Of a DNA stretch of 8,453 bases, positions 1 to 6,216 are shown in pieces (position 1 is the first letter of the stretch; every line of letters starts with the position of its first letter). The translations under genes and the position numbers were made by a program. This DNA is from JBIOYL01 sp044870185 (GTDB lineage: Bacteria; Actinomycetota; CALGFH01), in the NCBI GenBank assembly GCA_044870185.1, contig JBIOYL010000201.1:1-8453 (forward strand), read 5' to 3'. Under the pieces are notes generated by a model. The model was not told the origin of the DNA, made no database searches, and saw only the letters and a program-made list of their open reading frames with translations.

Positions 1-2
1 AC

Positions 3-1280
3 CGGCGCCGCCGCTGGTACCGCTACCACCGGCTGTTCCGCGAGCTGCTGCGGGCCGAGCTCGGCCGGCGCGAGCCCGAGCTGGTGGGCGGGCTGCACGC
101 CCGCGCGGCGGCCTGGTATGCGGCCAACGGACTGGCGGAGCTGGCGATCGACCATGCCCAGGCCACCGGCGACGCCGACCAGGTCGCCCGGCTGGTCACC
201 AGCATTGCCCTGTCCGCCTGCGCCGGCGGTCGGGCCACCACCGTCCAGCGGTGGCTCGACTGGTTCGACGACCACGGGCTGCTCGAACGCTATCCTGCCG
301 TCGCCGTGGTCGGAGCTTGGGTCCACGCCTTCGTCGGTCACCCGGCGGCTGCCGAGCGTTGGGCCGGCGCGGCCGAACGCGGGTCGTTCGAGAAAACGCC
401 GGACGGCAGCGCCTCGATCGGCGGCTGGCTGGCGGTGCTCAGGGCGATGCGGTGCCGCGACGGGGTGGCGCAGATGCGCACCGACGCCAAGCTCGCCCTG
501 ACGCTGGTGCCCGTGGGCAGCCCGTGGCGGGCGGCGGCGCTGCTCCTGCTCGGGGTCTCGCAGCTGTTGGCCGGGGATCCGGACGGCGCCGATGGCATCC
601 TGGCGGACGCCGTCGAGGCGGGGGAGGACACCGGGACGGACAGCGCGACGGTCGCACTCGCCGAGCGGTCCATCCTGGCGATCGGGCGAGGGCAGTGGAG
701 CCAGGCCGAGCTCCTGGCCGAGCGGGCACGCTCGCTCGTGTACCAGGCCCGCCTGGAGGAGTACGTGACGACCGTCCTGCTGTATGCGGCGACGGCCCGT
801 GCGGCCATCCACCGGGGGGATGTGCCACGGGCCCGCGAGGACCTCGCACGGGCCCAGCGGTTGCGGCCCCAGCTCACCGATGCCCTGCCCGTCTACGCGG
901 TCCAGGCCCGGCTCGAGCTCGTCCGCGCCTACATCGCCCTCACCGATGTGGCCGGCGCCAGGACCGTGCTCAGGGAGGCCGACGACCTGCTGCTGCGGAT
1001 GCCCGGCCTCGGCATCCTCCAGGGACAGGCCGACGAGCTCCGCGCGCAGCTCGACCTGATGCGTGCGGACGTCATCGGGGCGTCGGCGCTCACCGGGGCC
1101 GAGCTGCGCCTCCTGCAGCTCCTGGTGACGCATCATTCGTTCCGGGGGATCGGCGAGCGGCTGTCCTTGTCGCGCCACACGGTGAAGTCACAGGCGATGT
1201 CGATCTACCGGAAGTTCGGGGTCTCGTCACGCAGCGAGGCCGTCCAGCGCGCCCACGACCTGCGCCTGCTCGCGGAGTAG
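3..1280 (+). CDS. LuxR-family transcriptional regulator, MalT-like, 5'-truncated by the window
   Basis: The reading frame is open from base 3 without a start, and the first residues (RYHRLFRELLRAEL) already match the helical region after the ATPase module of MalT/LAL-type regulators. The true start is therefore upstream; the GTG at 84 is internal. About 425 residues are visible. First comes a long alpha-helical, Ala/Leu/Arg-rich TPR-like sensor region (to about base 1080). A C-terminal LuxR helix-turn-helix follows at about 1089-1277, with the typical core SRHTVKSQAMSIYRKFGVSS that binds DNA. By family knowledge, these proteins have an N-terminal P-loop STAND ATPase and activate transcription after sensing a ligand or protein partner. 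The ATPase part is not in the window, so nucleotide binding cannot be checked. The usual LTPRE at the start of the HTH is LTGAE here. The gene ends in TAG. Its targets are unknown; the codirectional gene 130 bp downstream is a candidate only by position. Confidence 0.9.
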   Translation, partial: RRRRWYRYHRLFRELLRAELGRREPELVGGLHARAAAWYAANGLAELAIDHAQATGDADQVARLVTSIALSACAGGRATTVQRWLDWFDDHGLLERYPAVAVVGAWVHAFVGHPAAAERWAGAAERGSFEKTPDGSASIGGWLAVLRAMRCRDGVAQMRTDAKLALTLVPVGSPWRAAALLLLGVSQLLAGDPDGADGILADAVEAGEDTGTDSATVALAERSILAIGRGQWSQAELLAERARSLVYQARLEEYVTTVLLYAATARAAIHRGDVPRAREDLARAQRLRPQLTDALPVYAVQARLELVRAYIALTDVAGARTVLREADDLLLRMPGLGILQGQADELRAQLDLMRADVIGASALTGAELRLLQLLVTHHSFRGIGERLSLSRHTVKSQAMSIYRKFGVSSRSEAVQRAHDLRLLAE

Positions 1281-1410
1281 CGCTGCCCGCGGCGCGCCTT
1301 TCATGCTGTTTGGATGATGCGCTCCACCTGCTGGCGCGGTCTGCTTACGGCGACGACCACGCCCGGCGCAGAGGGTCGGGTCGCCTGGAACGGCCGACAA
1401 GGAGGCACTC

Positions 1411-1779
1411 ATGACGACGCACGAGGAAGCACTGCGTCGTCTGGCGCTGCACGACGAGCACTTCATCGAGTCGGTGCTCGCCATGGACCTCAGGAACGTC
1501 GACGCGTCAGGGCTGGATCCCAAGACCCATGCCCTGGTCCGTCTGGGTGCGCTGGTGGCGCTCGGCGCGGCGTCCGTCTCCTACCAGTGGAACCTCGAGG
1601 CGGCCCTCGCCGCCGGCGCGACCGCCGAGGACATCGTCGGCACCCTCATCGCGGTGGCGCCCATCACCGGGCTCGCCCGCGTGATCTCCGCCACCCCCGA
1701 GGTCGCGCTGCCGATCGGCTACAACCTCGACGCGGCGTTCGAGGCGTTCAACGGGGACCCGCCGCCTGCGCTGCCCTGA
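1411..1779 (+). CDS. Carboxymuconolactone decarboxylase (CMD)/AhpD-fold protein lacking CxxC
   Basis: This 122-residue protein has a strong SD (AAGGAGG, 1399-1405) five bases before its ATG, which fixes the start. The core LDPKTHALVRLGALVALG (residues 35-52), followed by AALAAGATAEDIVGTL (64-79), is the helical signature of the CMD/AhpD superfamily, small proteins that form helical oligomers. In AhpD-type peroxidase members a CxxC and a nearby His do the chemistry. Here the aligned positions are Ala54-Ser-Val-Ser57 and Asn61, and the protein contains no Cys at all. It cannot be a thiol peroxidase of the AhpD kind. Cys-less members such as PcaC-type decarboxylases exist, but substrate use here is unknown and no catechol-pathway genes are near. 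There is no signal peptide or membrane segment, so it is probably cytoplasmic. The family call is firm; the function is open. Confidence 0.85.
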   Translation: MTTHEEALRRLALHDEHFIESVLAMDLRNVDASGLDPKTHALVRLGALVALGAASVSYQWNLEAALAAGATAEDIVGTLIAVAPITGLARVISATPEVALPIGYNLDAAFEAFNGDPPPALP

Positions 1780-1920
1780 CCACGCGGGGCCTGGACCCGG
1801 CGTCGTGCCGGCCTGCCACGACCCGGAACTCTCCCCGCGAAGTCCCCAGAAGTCGCCCCATCGGGGGGATGACCGCTCACCCGACCGCCTGGGATCGTTT
1901 GGCTGTGCGTGGCGATGCCG

Positions 1921-1933
1921 CCGGACGGTCCGG
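1921..1933. promoter_or_regulatory. 13-bp inverted repeat upstream of ftsH-like gene
   Basis: CCGGAC-G-GTCCGG is a perfect inverted repeat with a one-base centre. It ends 12 bases before the SD of the ftsH-like gene. Its position fits an operator or a small leader hairpin. In DNA this GC-rich a 6-bp repeat can also arise by chance, and no promoter hexamers could be assigned nearby. Confidence 0.25.
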
Positions 1934-1945
1934 GGCGGGCGCCTG

Positions 1946-1953
1946 AGAGGAGG
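1946..1953 (+). promoter_or_regulatory. Ribosome binding site deciding the ftsH-like start
   Basis: AGAGGAGG is a near-complete anti-SD match, 13 bases before the ATG at 1967. The spacing is a little long. The same frame is open further upstream to a GTG at 1805, but that start has no SD, and the residues it would add (rich in Arg and Pro, before the membrane anchor) do not resemble an FtsH N-terminus. The start at 1967 is therefore preferred. Confidence 0.7.
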
Positions 1954-1966
1954 TCGACGACAGCCG

Positions 1967-3883
1967 ATGGACAGCACACGGCCGCAGGCGCGGCGGACGG
2001 CCCGGCCGCGGGGGTGGCGGGCGGCCGGGCCGTGGGTGGGCATGCTCGCGCTCCTGGTCGCGGCGATCGTGGCCGTTGGCAGCCCCGCAGCCGCGGCGAC
2101 CCGCCCCGAGCGCGGGACGGACAAGGCGCCGCCCGCCAGCACCGCCCCGCAGGCCCCCGCCGCGCAACAGCCGACCGGGGGGAGCTGGTCGCTGGCCCGG
2201 CTGCTGGCCGAGGTCCAGCGCGGCACGGTGGCCGGTGCCACGATCGACGACCACCGCCACCAGGTCAGCGGCACGCTGCGGTCAGGCGACAGGTTCACCG
2301 CCGCCTACCCGCCCGGGTTCGCGCCCGACCTGACCGCCCGCCTGCTCGCCGCCCATGTCGATGTGCGCGCCGTCGACGGCCGCCAGGCGCCGCCCGGCTG
2401 GCTGTCGACCGGCACCGTCGTGCTGCTGGTCATGGTGGTGCTGCTGGTCGTGTGGCGGGCCAGGCGCGCCCGCCAGCCGGGCGGCGAGCAGGCCAACCCG
2501 GCCCAGTTCGACAAGGGCCACGGCGAGCAGGCCATCGTCCCGGCCACCCGCTTCGGCGACGTGGCCGGCATCGACGAGGCGGTCGCCGAGCTGGCCGAGC
2601 TGGTCCAGTTCCTGCGCACCCCGGCGCGCTTTGCCAGCGCCGGCGCGGAGCTGCCCCGCGGCTACCTGCTGGTCGGCCCGCCGGGCACCGGCAAGACCCT
2701 GCTCGCCCGGGCGGTCGCCGGCGAGGCCGGCGTCGCCTTCTTCGCCATGTCGGGGTCGGAGTTCGTCGAGACCTACGTGGGGGTTGGCGCCAGCCGGATG
2801 CGGGCCCTGTTCAGCCGGGCCCGCCGGGCCGGCAAGGCGATCGTGTTCATCGACGAGCTCGACGCGGTCGGCAAGACCCGCACGGTCGGGCCCGGCAGCG
2901 GCGCCAACGACGAACGCGAGAGCACCCTGAACCAGCTCCTGGTCGAGCTGGACGGCTTCGTGCAGAGCCAGATCGTGGTCATCGCGGCCACCAACCGGCC
3001 CGACACGCTCGACCAGGCACTGCTGCGCCCCGGCCGGTTCGACCGCCAGGTCGTGGTGCCCACCCCCGACCGGGCCGGCCGCCGCCGCATCCTGGAGCTG
3101 TACGGGCGTCGCCGGCCGCTGGCCGGCGGCGTCGACCTGGAGCTGCTGGCCAGGCGCACCGCCGGCTTCACCGGCGCCGAGCTGGCCAACCTCATGAACC
3201 AGGCGGCGCTGGTGGCCGTGCGCGCCGACGCCGACCAGATCACCCCCGCGCACCTGGACGAGGCCCTGGCCACGGTGGTGCTCGGCCCGGCCCGCCGCTC
3301 GCTGGAGGTCGCCGAACGCGACCGCACCATCACCGCCTGGCACGAGGCCGGCCACGCCCTGGCCGGCCTGCTGGTGCCCGAGGCCGACGACCCGGTGCAG
3401 GTCACCATCGTGCCCCGCGGCCAAGCCGGCGGGGTGACCTGGTTCGCGACCAGCGACGAGCTGTTCCTGACCGCCCGCCAGGCCCGCGCCCAGCTCATCG
3501 TCGCCCTGGCCGGCCGGGCCGCCGAGGAGCTGCACCTGGGCGACGACTTCACCCAGGGGGCAGCCCACGACTTCAAGTCGGCCACCGAGACCGCCCAGCG
3601 CATGGTGATCGAGTTCGGCATGAGCACGCTCGGCCCGCGCCACATCGCCCCCGAGGAGTTCCAGATCGGACCGCTGGCCGGCGACGTCCATGCCGCCACC
3701 CACGCGCTGCTGGACCAGGCCATGGCGGCGGCCCGCGCGCTGCTCACCGGCCACCGGGGCGCGCTGGGCGCGCTGGTCGGCATGCTGCTGGCCGAGGAGA
3801 CGGTCGACGGCGCCACCCTGCCCCGGCTGGTCGACCAGCACCCGGCAACGCCCCAGCCCCCGCCGAGCCGCCCCGGCCCGTGA
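1967..3883 (+). CDS. ftsH: FtsH-type ATP-dependent zinc metalloprotease, membrane anchored
   Basis: This complete 638-residue protein is close to the usual FtsH length. In order: a basic N-terminus; a first membrane segment (about 23-43); a Pro/Ala linker; an extracytoplasmic FtsH_ext-like domain (about 73-135); a second membrane segment (about 147-163); an AAA+ domain; and an M41 peptidase domain. Visible motifs are Walker A GPPGTGKT (237-244), pore loop YVGVG (270-274), Walker B with D296/E297, a second region of homology with arginines 354 and 357, zinc site HEAGH (459-463), and the third zinc ligand Asp535. All catalytic residues are present, so it should be active. By family knowledge it unfolds and degrades misassembled membrane proteins and selected regulators from the cytoplasmic side. 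Oddities: the pore aromatic is Tyr rather than the usual Phe, Walker B reads IDELDAVGK rather than IDEIDAVGR, and the tail after residue 624 is short and Pro-rich. It looks like a paralogue rather than the main housekeeping FtsH; that is inference. The gene is codirectional with the CMD-fold gene across 187 bp and convergent with the antiporter. Confidence 0.95.
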   Translation: MDSTRPQARRTARPRGWRAAGPWVGMLALLVAAIVAVGSPAAAATRPERGTDKAPPASTAPQAPAAQQPTGGSWSLARLLAEVQRGTVAGATIDDHRHQVSGTLRSGDRFTAAYPPGFAPDLTARLLAAHVDVRAVDGRQAPPGWLSTGTVVLLVMVVLLVVWRARRARQPGGEQANPAQFDKGHGEQAIVPATRFGDVAGIDEAVAELAELVQFLRTPARFASAGAELPRGYLLVGPPGTGKTLLARAVAGEAGVAFFAMSGSEFVETYVGVGASRMRALFSRARRAGKAIVFIDELDAVGKTRTVGPGSGANDERESTLNQLLVELDGFVQSQIVVIAATNRPDTLDQALLRPGRFDRQVVVPTPDRAGRRRILELYGRRRPLAGGVDLELLARRTAGFTGAELANLMNQAALVAVRADADQITPAHLDEALATVVLGPARRSLEVAERDRTITAWHEAGHALAGLLVPEADDPVQVTIVPRGQAGGVTWFATSDELFLTARQARAQLIVALAGRAAEELHLGDDFTQGAAHDFKSATETAQRMVIEFGMSTLGPRHIAPEEFQIGPLAGDVHAATHALLDQAMAAARALLTGHRGALGALVGMLLAEETVDGATLPRLVDQHPATPQPPPSRPGP

Positions 3884-3885
3884 CC

Positions 3886-3963
3886 GACCCCGGTCCCGAC
3901 CCCGGTCCCGACCCCGGTCCCGGCCCCGGACCCGGCCCCGGACCCGGACCCGGACCCGGACCC
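3886..3963. repeat. G/C hexamer tandem repeat just after the ftsH-like stop
   Basis: Starting two bases after the TGA there are 13 hexamers: three copies of GACCCCGGTCCC, two of GGCCCCGGACCC, then three of GGACCC. The order suggests stepwise expansion by replication slippage. On the minus strand the array reads as GGG or GGGG runs every six bases, for example GGGTCC repeated, which is the pattern of a potential G-quadruplex. In another plus-strand frame it would encode a Gly-Pro/Asp-Pro repeat, but no start or coding support goes with that frame. It lies in the gap between convergent genes. Confidence 0.9.
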
Positions 3964-3965
3964 GA

Positions 3966-3995
3966 GGCCGGCCGGGCCACGACGTGCGGCCGGCC
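3966..3995. terminator. Possible GC-only hairpin between convergent genes
   Basis: Two copies of GGCCGGCC (3966-3973 and 3988-3995) can pair across a 14-base loop. The second copy is itself inside a 12-bp palindrome (3986-3997). The location, after the ftsH-like gene and before the end of the antiporter gene, suits a bidirectional terminator. There is no U-tract on either strand, so it is not a classical intrinsic terminator. GC-rich hairpins without U-tracts are reported in actinomycetes, but this one is only a candidate. Confidence 0.25.
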
Positions 3996-4087
3996 GCCGG
4001 CGGCGGGCTGGCGGCAGGCCCGTGTCGAACCGTGCGCAGTGCCCGGGGTAGGACGCCTGGACGAACGACGGCACGGCCGGTCCGAGG

Positions 4088-4765
4088 CTATGGGCTCGCC
4101 GACGACGGCACGGCTGGAGCCGGCTGCCGTGCGGGACCCAGCAGCACGAGCGTGTCACCCTGCTCGGCCGGCGGCCGATGGTGCTCGGTCACGGGGACGA
4201 GCCGGCCGTCGGCGCGGACGACGAAGAGCAGGTCGTAGCCGTCCGGGACGGCATCGGCCGCCGGCCGCGTCACGATCTCGGCCCTATCGTGGCAGCGCCC
4301 GCTGATGGCGATCCCGGTCAGCGCGTCGCCGAACAGGACCTCGCCCCCGGTGTAGGGCGCGACCACGCCGTGGCTGCGACGCGCCGGGCCCACCCGGTAC
4401 ACGGGCCCGTCGACGTTGCCCTCCAGCGTCGTCGAGGCGAGCGCGTTGAAGTCGTCCTCGCCGGTGAGCAACAGCACGGCCGTGACGCCCTCGAGCCGGG
4501 CGCCGCGGAAGGTGGCCGCGGCGAGCAGCTCACCGGGTGCCAGCTCGAGCCCGGCCTTGCGGATGGCATCGCGCTGCTCCTGGCGGCCGGCCCAGGCGAG
4601 CACGTCGAGGCCGGCGGACCGCAGCGCCCTGCCGAGCTCGACCACCCAGGGCGGCCCGCCGACGAGGAGTGGTCGGGTGCGGGCCGGGCGGGTCACGCCG
4701 AGCAGCTTCGCCACCGGCGACGCGGTCAGCCCGTACAGCGTCACGGTCGCAACGATCACCAGGAG
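4088..4765 (-). pseudogene. Antiporter C-terminal piece: last helix plus TrkA-N/TrkA-C-like domain
   Basis: About 225 residues follow the frameshift. The first 20 or so (LLVIVATVTLYGLTASPVAK) complete the final membrane helix. A Rossmann-like segment follows, with beta-strand PLLVGG, a degenerate glycine motif (GGPP-W-VVELGRAL), then LDVLAW and VTAVLLLTGEDDFNALA, as in TrkA-N/RCK domains that read NAD(H) or nucleotide state. Near the end, YDLLFVVRADGRLVPV and GDTLVLLGP match the TrkA-C style beta fold. In related transporters such domains gate transport in response to a bound ligand. The glycine motif is not canonical, so nucleotide binding is uncertain. As read, this part is out of frame with the membrane domain and has no independent SD, so it is probably not translated unless the frameshift is an error. 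Confidence 0.75.
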
Positions 4766-5877
4766 GTGACCGGCAGGATGTCGGCGGCGCCCCCGATCCC
4801 CTTGGCGATCAGGGTTGCCGAGAAGTTCGACGCCGTGGCGGCGGCCACGATGCCCCGCGGTGCCATCCACCCGACAAAGCCCCGTTCCCCCCTGGATAGG
4901 TCGGTCCGCAACGTGGACACCAGCGCCACCAGCGGCCTGGTCAGCAGCACGAGCACGGCGACCAGACCAAGGGTGGGCAGCAGCAGGCCCTTGAGGGAGG
5001 CCGGGGTGACGGTGGCCGAGATGGACACGAACAGCACCCCGATGATGAGCTGGACCACCGTCTCGAGGAACGGGCGGCGCGCAGGGATGTCGAAGCCGGG
5101 CAGGTTCGCCAGCCCCACGCCCATGACGATCGCGGCGATCAGGCCGGTGTCGTCGCGGGCGATGTCGCAGACCGCCGTCACGGCAATCACCGAGGCGAGC
5201 ATCGCCTGCGTGCCCAGGACCTCCGCGAGCTGCAGCTTGCGCAGCAGCAGCCACAACAGCGCGATGCCGACGGCGCCGCCGGCGAGGCCGACCCCGACAC
5301 TGATGAGGAACTGCCCGAACCCGGAGCCGACGTGCCGCGAGCTGCTCGTGACGATGGCGTTGAAGACGAGCGCGCCGAGGATGCCGCCGACCGGGTCGAT
5401 GAGCGAGCCCTCCCAGATGAGCACCCGCTGCACGCGCTCGGTGGGCCGCACGAAGTTCAGCAGCGGCCCGACCACCGTGGGCCCGGAGACGACCAGGATG
5501 GTGCCGAGCATGAGCGCCGCCTGCTTCGACATGCCGAACAACAGCGCGGCGGAGAACGCGGCCAGCGCGCCGGTGATCGGCACGCCGAGGACGATGAGCC
5601 GGCGCACGACCCGCCGGGCGTGGCCCTGCAGCCTTTGCAGATTCAGCCCGAGCCCGCTGTCGAAGAGGATCACCGCCACCGACAGCGAGACCAGCGGCTG
5701 GAACAGCGACCCCAGGAGCTTGTTCGGGTTGATGTCGCTCGTCAGGGCGCCGGCGACGAAGCCGACCGGCAGCAAGACGATGAGGGCGGGAATGCGCAGC
5801 CGGCTCGCCAGGATCTGCGAGCCGACCGCCAGCGCGAGGGTCAGGCCGACGCCGAAGAAGATCTGGTCTGCTGTCAT
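4756..5877 (-). CDS. Antiporter membrane domain (N-terminal piece of the frameshifted gene)
   Basis: This 373-residue piece is strongly hydrophobic with about 11-12 predicted membrane segments. It opens with a helix, then a CPA1-like second helix and loop ending IPALIVLLPVGFVAG (29-43), and has LFDSGLGLNL (71-80). The core signature is SGPTVVGPLL (131-140) with WEGSLIDPVGG (155-165). Asp161 sits where the ion- and proton-binding Asp of NhaP/CPA1 exchangers is found, and Glu156 is the conserved acidic partner of that loop. A second conserved stretch is GWMAPRGIVAAA (336-347). These place it in the Na+(K+)/H+ antiporter superfamily, exchanging monovalent cations for protons across the cytoplasmic membrane. 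Na+ versus K+ preference cannot be read from the sequence. The last residues TSW before the stop come from the frameshift and are not native. Confidence 0.85.
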   Translation of the reverse strand: MTADQIFFGVGLTLALAVGSQILASRLRIPALIVLLPVGFVAGALTSDINPNKLLGSLFQPLVSLSVAVILFDSGLGLNLQRLQGHARRVVRRLIVLGVPITGALAAFSAALLFGMSKQAALMLGTILVVSGPTVVGPLLNFVRPTERVQRVLIWEGSLIDPVGGILGALVFNAIVTSSSRHVGSGFGQFLISVGVGLAGGAVGIALLWLLLRKLQLAEVLGTQAMLASVIAVTAVCDIARDDTGLIAAIVMGVGLANLPGFDIPARRPFLETVVQLIIGVLFVSISATVTPASLKGLLLPTLGLVAVLVLLTRPLVALVSTLRTDLSRGERGFVGWMAPRGIVAAATASNFSATLIAKGIGGAADILPVTSW

Positions 5878-5903
5878 GGCGGTGCTCCGGAGTGGCCAAC
5901 AAC

Positions 5904-5941
5904 GGCGATCGGGCTGTCGTACCAGGACAGGCCGGATCGCC
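5904..5941 (-). promoter_or_regulatory. Long imperfect hairpin in the antiporter mRNA leader
   Basis: GGCGATC (5904-5910) pairs with GATCGCC (5935-5941). Inside, after one G/G mismatch, GGC-TGTC pairs with GACA-G-GCC with one bulged base. This gives 14 base pairs around a 7-base loop. The element lies 16 bases upstream of the SD in the minus-strand transcript and downstream of the proposed promoter, so it would be transcribed in the leader. It could be a cis-acting RNA element, an mRNA stabiliser or a protein-binding site. It matches no riboswitch class I can recognise. There is no U-tract, so it is not a simple terminator. Confidence 0.45.
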
Positions 5942-5971
5942 GCCCTCGCAGAAGAAGGCTAACTCGGCCCG

Positions 5972-6000
5972 AATCTACGGTAGAGGGCACAGTTCGTCAT
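5972..6000 (-). promoter_or_regulatory. Candidate sigma70-like promoter for the antiporter
   Basis: On the minus strand, ATGACG (6000-5995, 4 of 6 to the -35 consensus) is separated by 17 bases from TAGATT (5977-5972, a good -10). Transcription would begin near 5965 and leave a leader of roughly 88 bases that contains the hairpin and the SD. Spacing and orientation fit well, but this is a motif match only. Confidence 0.4.
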
Positions 6001-6014
6001 CACCCAGAAGGGAT

Positions 6015-6216
6015 GTAGCTATTCAGCGGGGGTGAACGCGGTCGTAGTGACCTTCGACGGGTGTGCGCGGCGCTGGTGCGGCAGCGTGCGGTCAACACCG
6101 AGCTGCGGACGGTGATCGCCACCCAGGCCGAGCTGCACCAGGCCGAGCTGGCGGGAACCGACACGCTGATCGCTCAGCTGCGGTCGCAGGTGGCGGCAAC
6201 CGACGCGCAGATCGCC
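6015..6216 (+). mobile_element. Decayed end of an IS66-like element
   Basis: The first 28 bases (6015-6042) match the right terminal sequence of the element at 6667-8453, read inward from its end, at 24 of 28 positions. The stretch 6082-6216 matches the 5' part of that element's transposase gene (8290-8156, opposite strand) with about 22 mismatches in 135 bases by hand count, roughly 84%. The distance from end to matching coding sequence is 67 bases here against 163 in the larger copy. About 96 bases including the start codon are therefore missing. Homology stops after about 6216 and no left end is seen. This is a remnant of a separate, diverged copy in the opposite orientation, not a duplication of the intact copy. 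Confidence 0.8.
6061..6216 (+). pseudogene. IS66-like transposase N-terminal fragment (coiled coil)
   Basis: The frame encodes RQRAVNTELRTVIATQAELH and then QAELAGTDTLIAQLRSQVAA. This matches the heptad-rich N-terminal helix of the transposase at 6766-8365, which has RQRAVNSELRTVIATQAELH. The fragment lacks the start region and everything after the coiled coil: the zinc-binding region and the DDE catalytic domain. The open frame continues to 6312, but residues after about 6216 show no similarity. It is not expected to be functional. Confidence 0.75.

Larger units (their letters stand above)
4088..5877 (-). pseudogene. Cation:proton antiporter with C-terminal TrkA/RCK domain, frameshifted
   Basis: Two adjacent minus-strand frames together make one antiporter of about 596 residues. 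The ATG at 5877-5875 has an SD (GGAG, 5888-5885) seven bases upstream. The first frame covers the membrane domain and stops at 4756. The neighbouring frame, which has no SD or good start of its own, picks up exactly where the last helix should continue and runs to a TAG at 4088. The break is at about 4761-4766, where the minus strand reads GTCACCTCCTGGTGATC. Restoring one base after ACC gives P-V-T-x-L-V-I-V, the sequence expected for a continuous helix. This is either a true one-base deletion or a sequencing error. No canonical -1 slippery heptamer is present, so programmed frameshifting is unlikely. If the break is real, the ion pathway fragment loses its last helix and its regulatory domain. 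Confidence 0.85.

Noticed and set aside
1802..1822. Hairpin GTCGTG/CACGAC with 9-base loop after the CMD-fold gene
   Set aside because: The stem is only 6 bp and no U-tract follows, so terminator evidence is too weak to list as a feature.
2282..3841. 519-codon minus-strand frame opposite ftsH
   Set aside because: Gly/Ala/Gln/Val-rich low-complexity product without motifs; it is antisense to an intact gene.
1909..4305. 798-codon plus-strand frame overlapping the ftsH-like gene
   Set aside because: It is Arg/Pro/Gly-rich shadow translation of the FtsH frame, with no SD and no domain; FtsH motifs fix the correct frame.
4756..4770. Programmed -1 frameshift in the antiporter
   Set aside because: No X-XXY-YYZ slippery heptamer at the junction, and I know of no programmed frameshifting in this antiporter family; a one-base deletion is simpler.
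4178..5962. 594-codon plus-strand open frame opposite the antiporter
   Set aside because: It is the complement of a well-supported membrane protein gene. The product is low in hydrophobic segments, has no recognisable domain, and long shadow frames are expected in GC-rich coding DNA.
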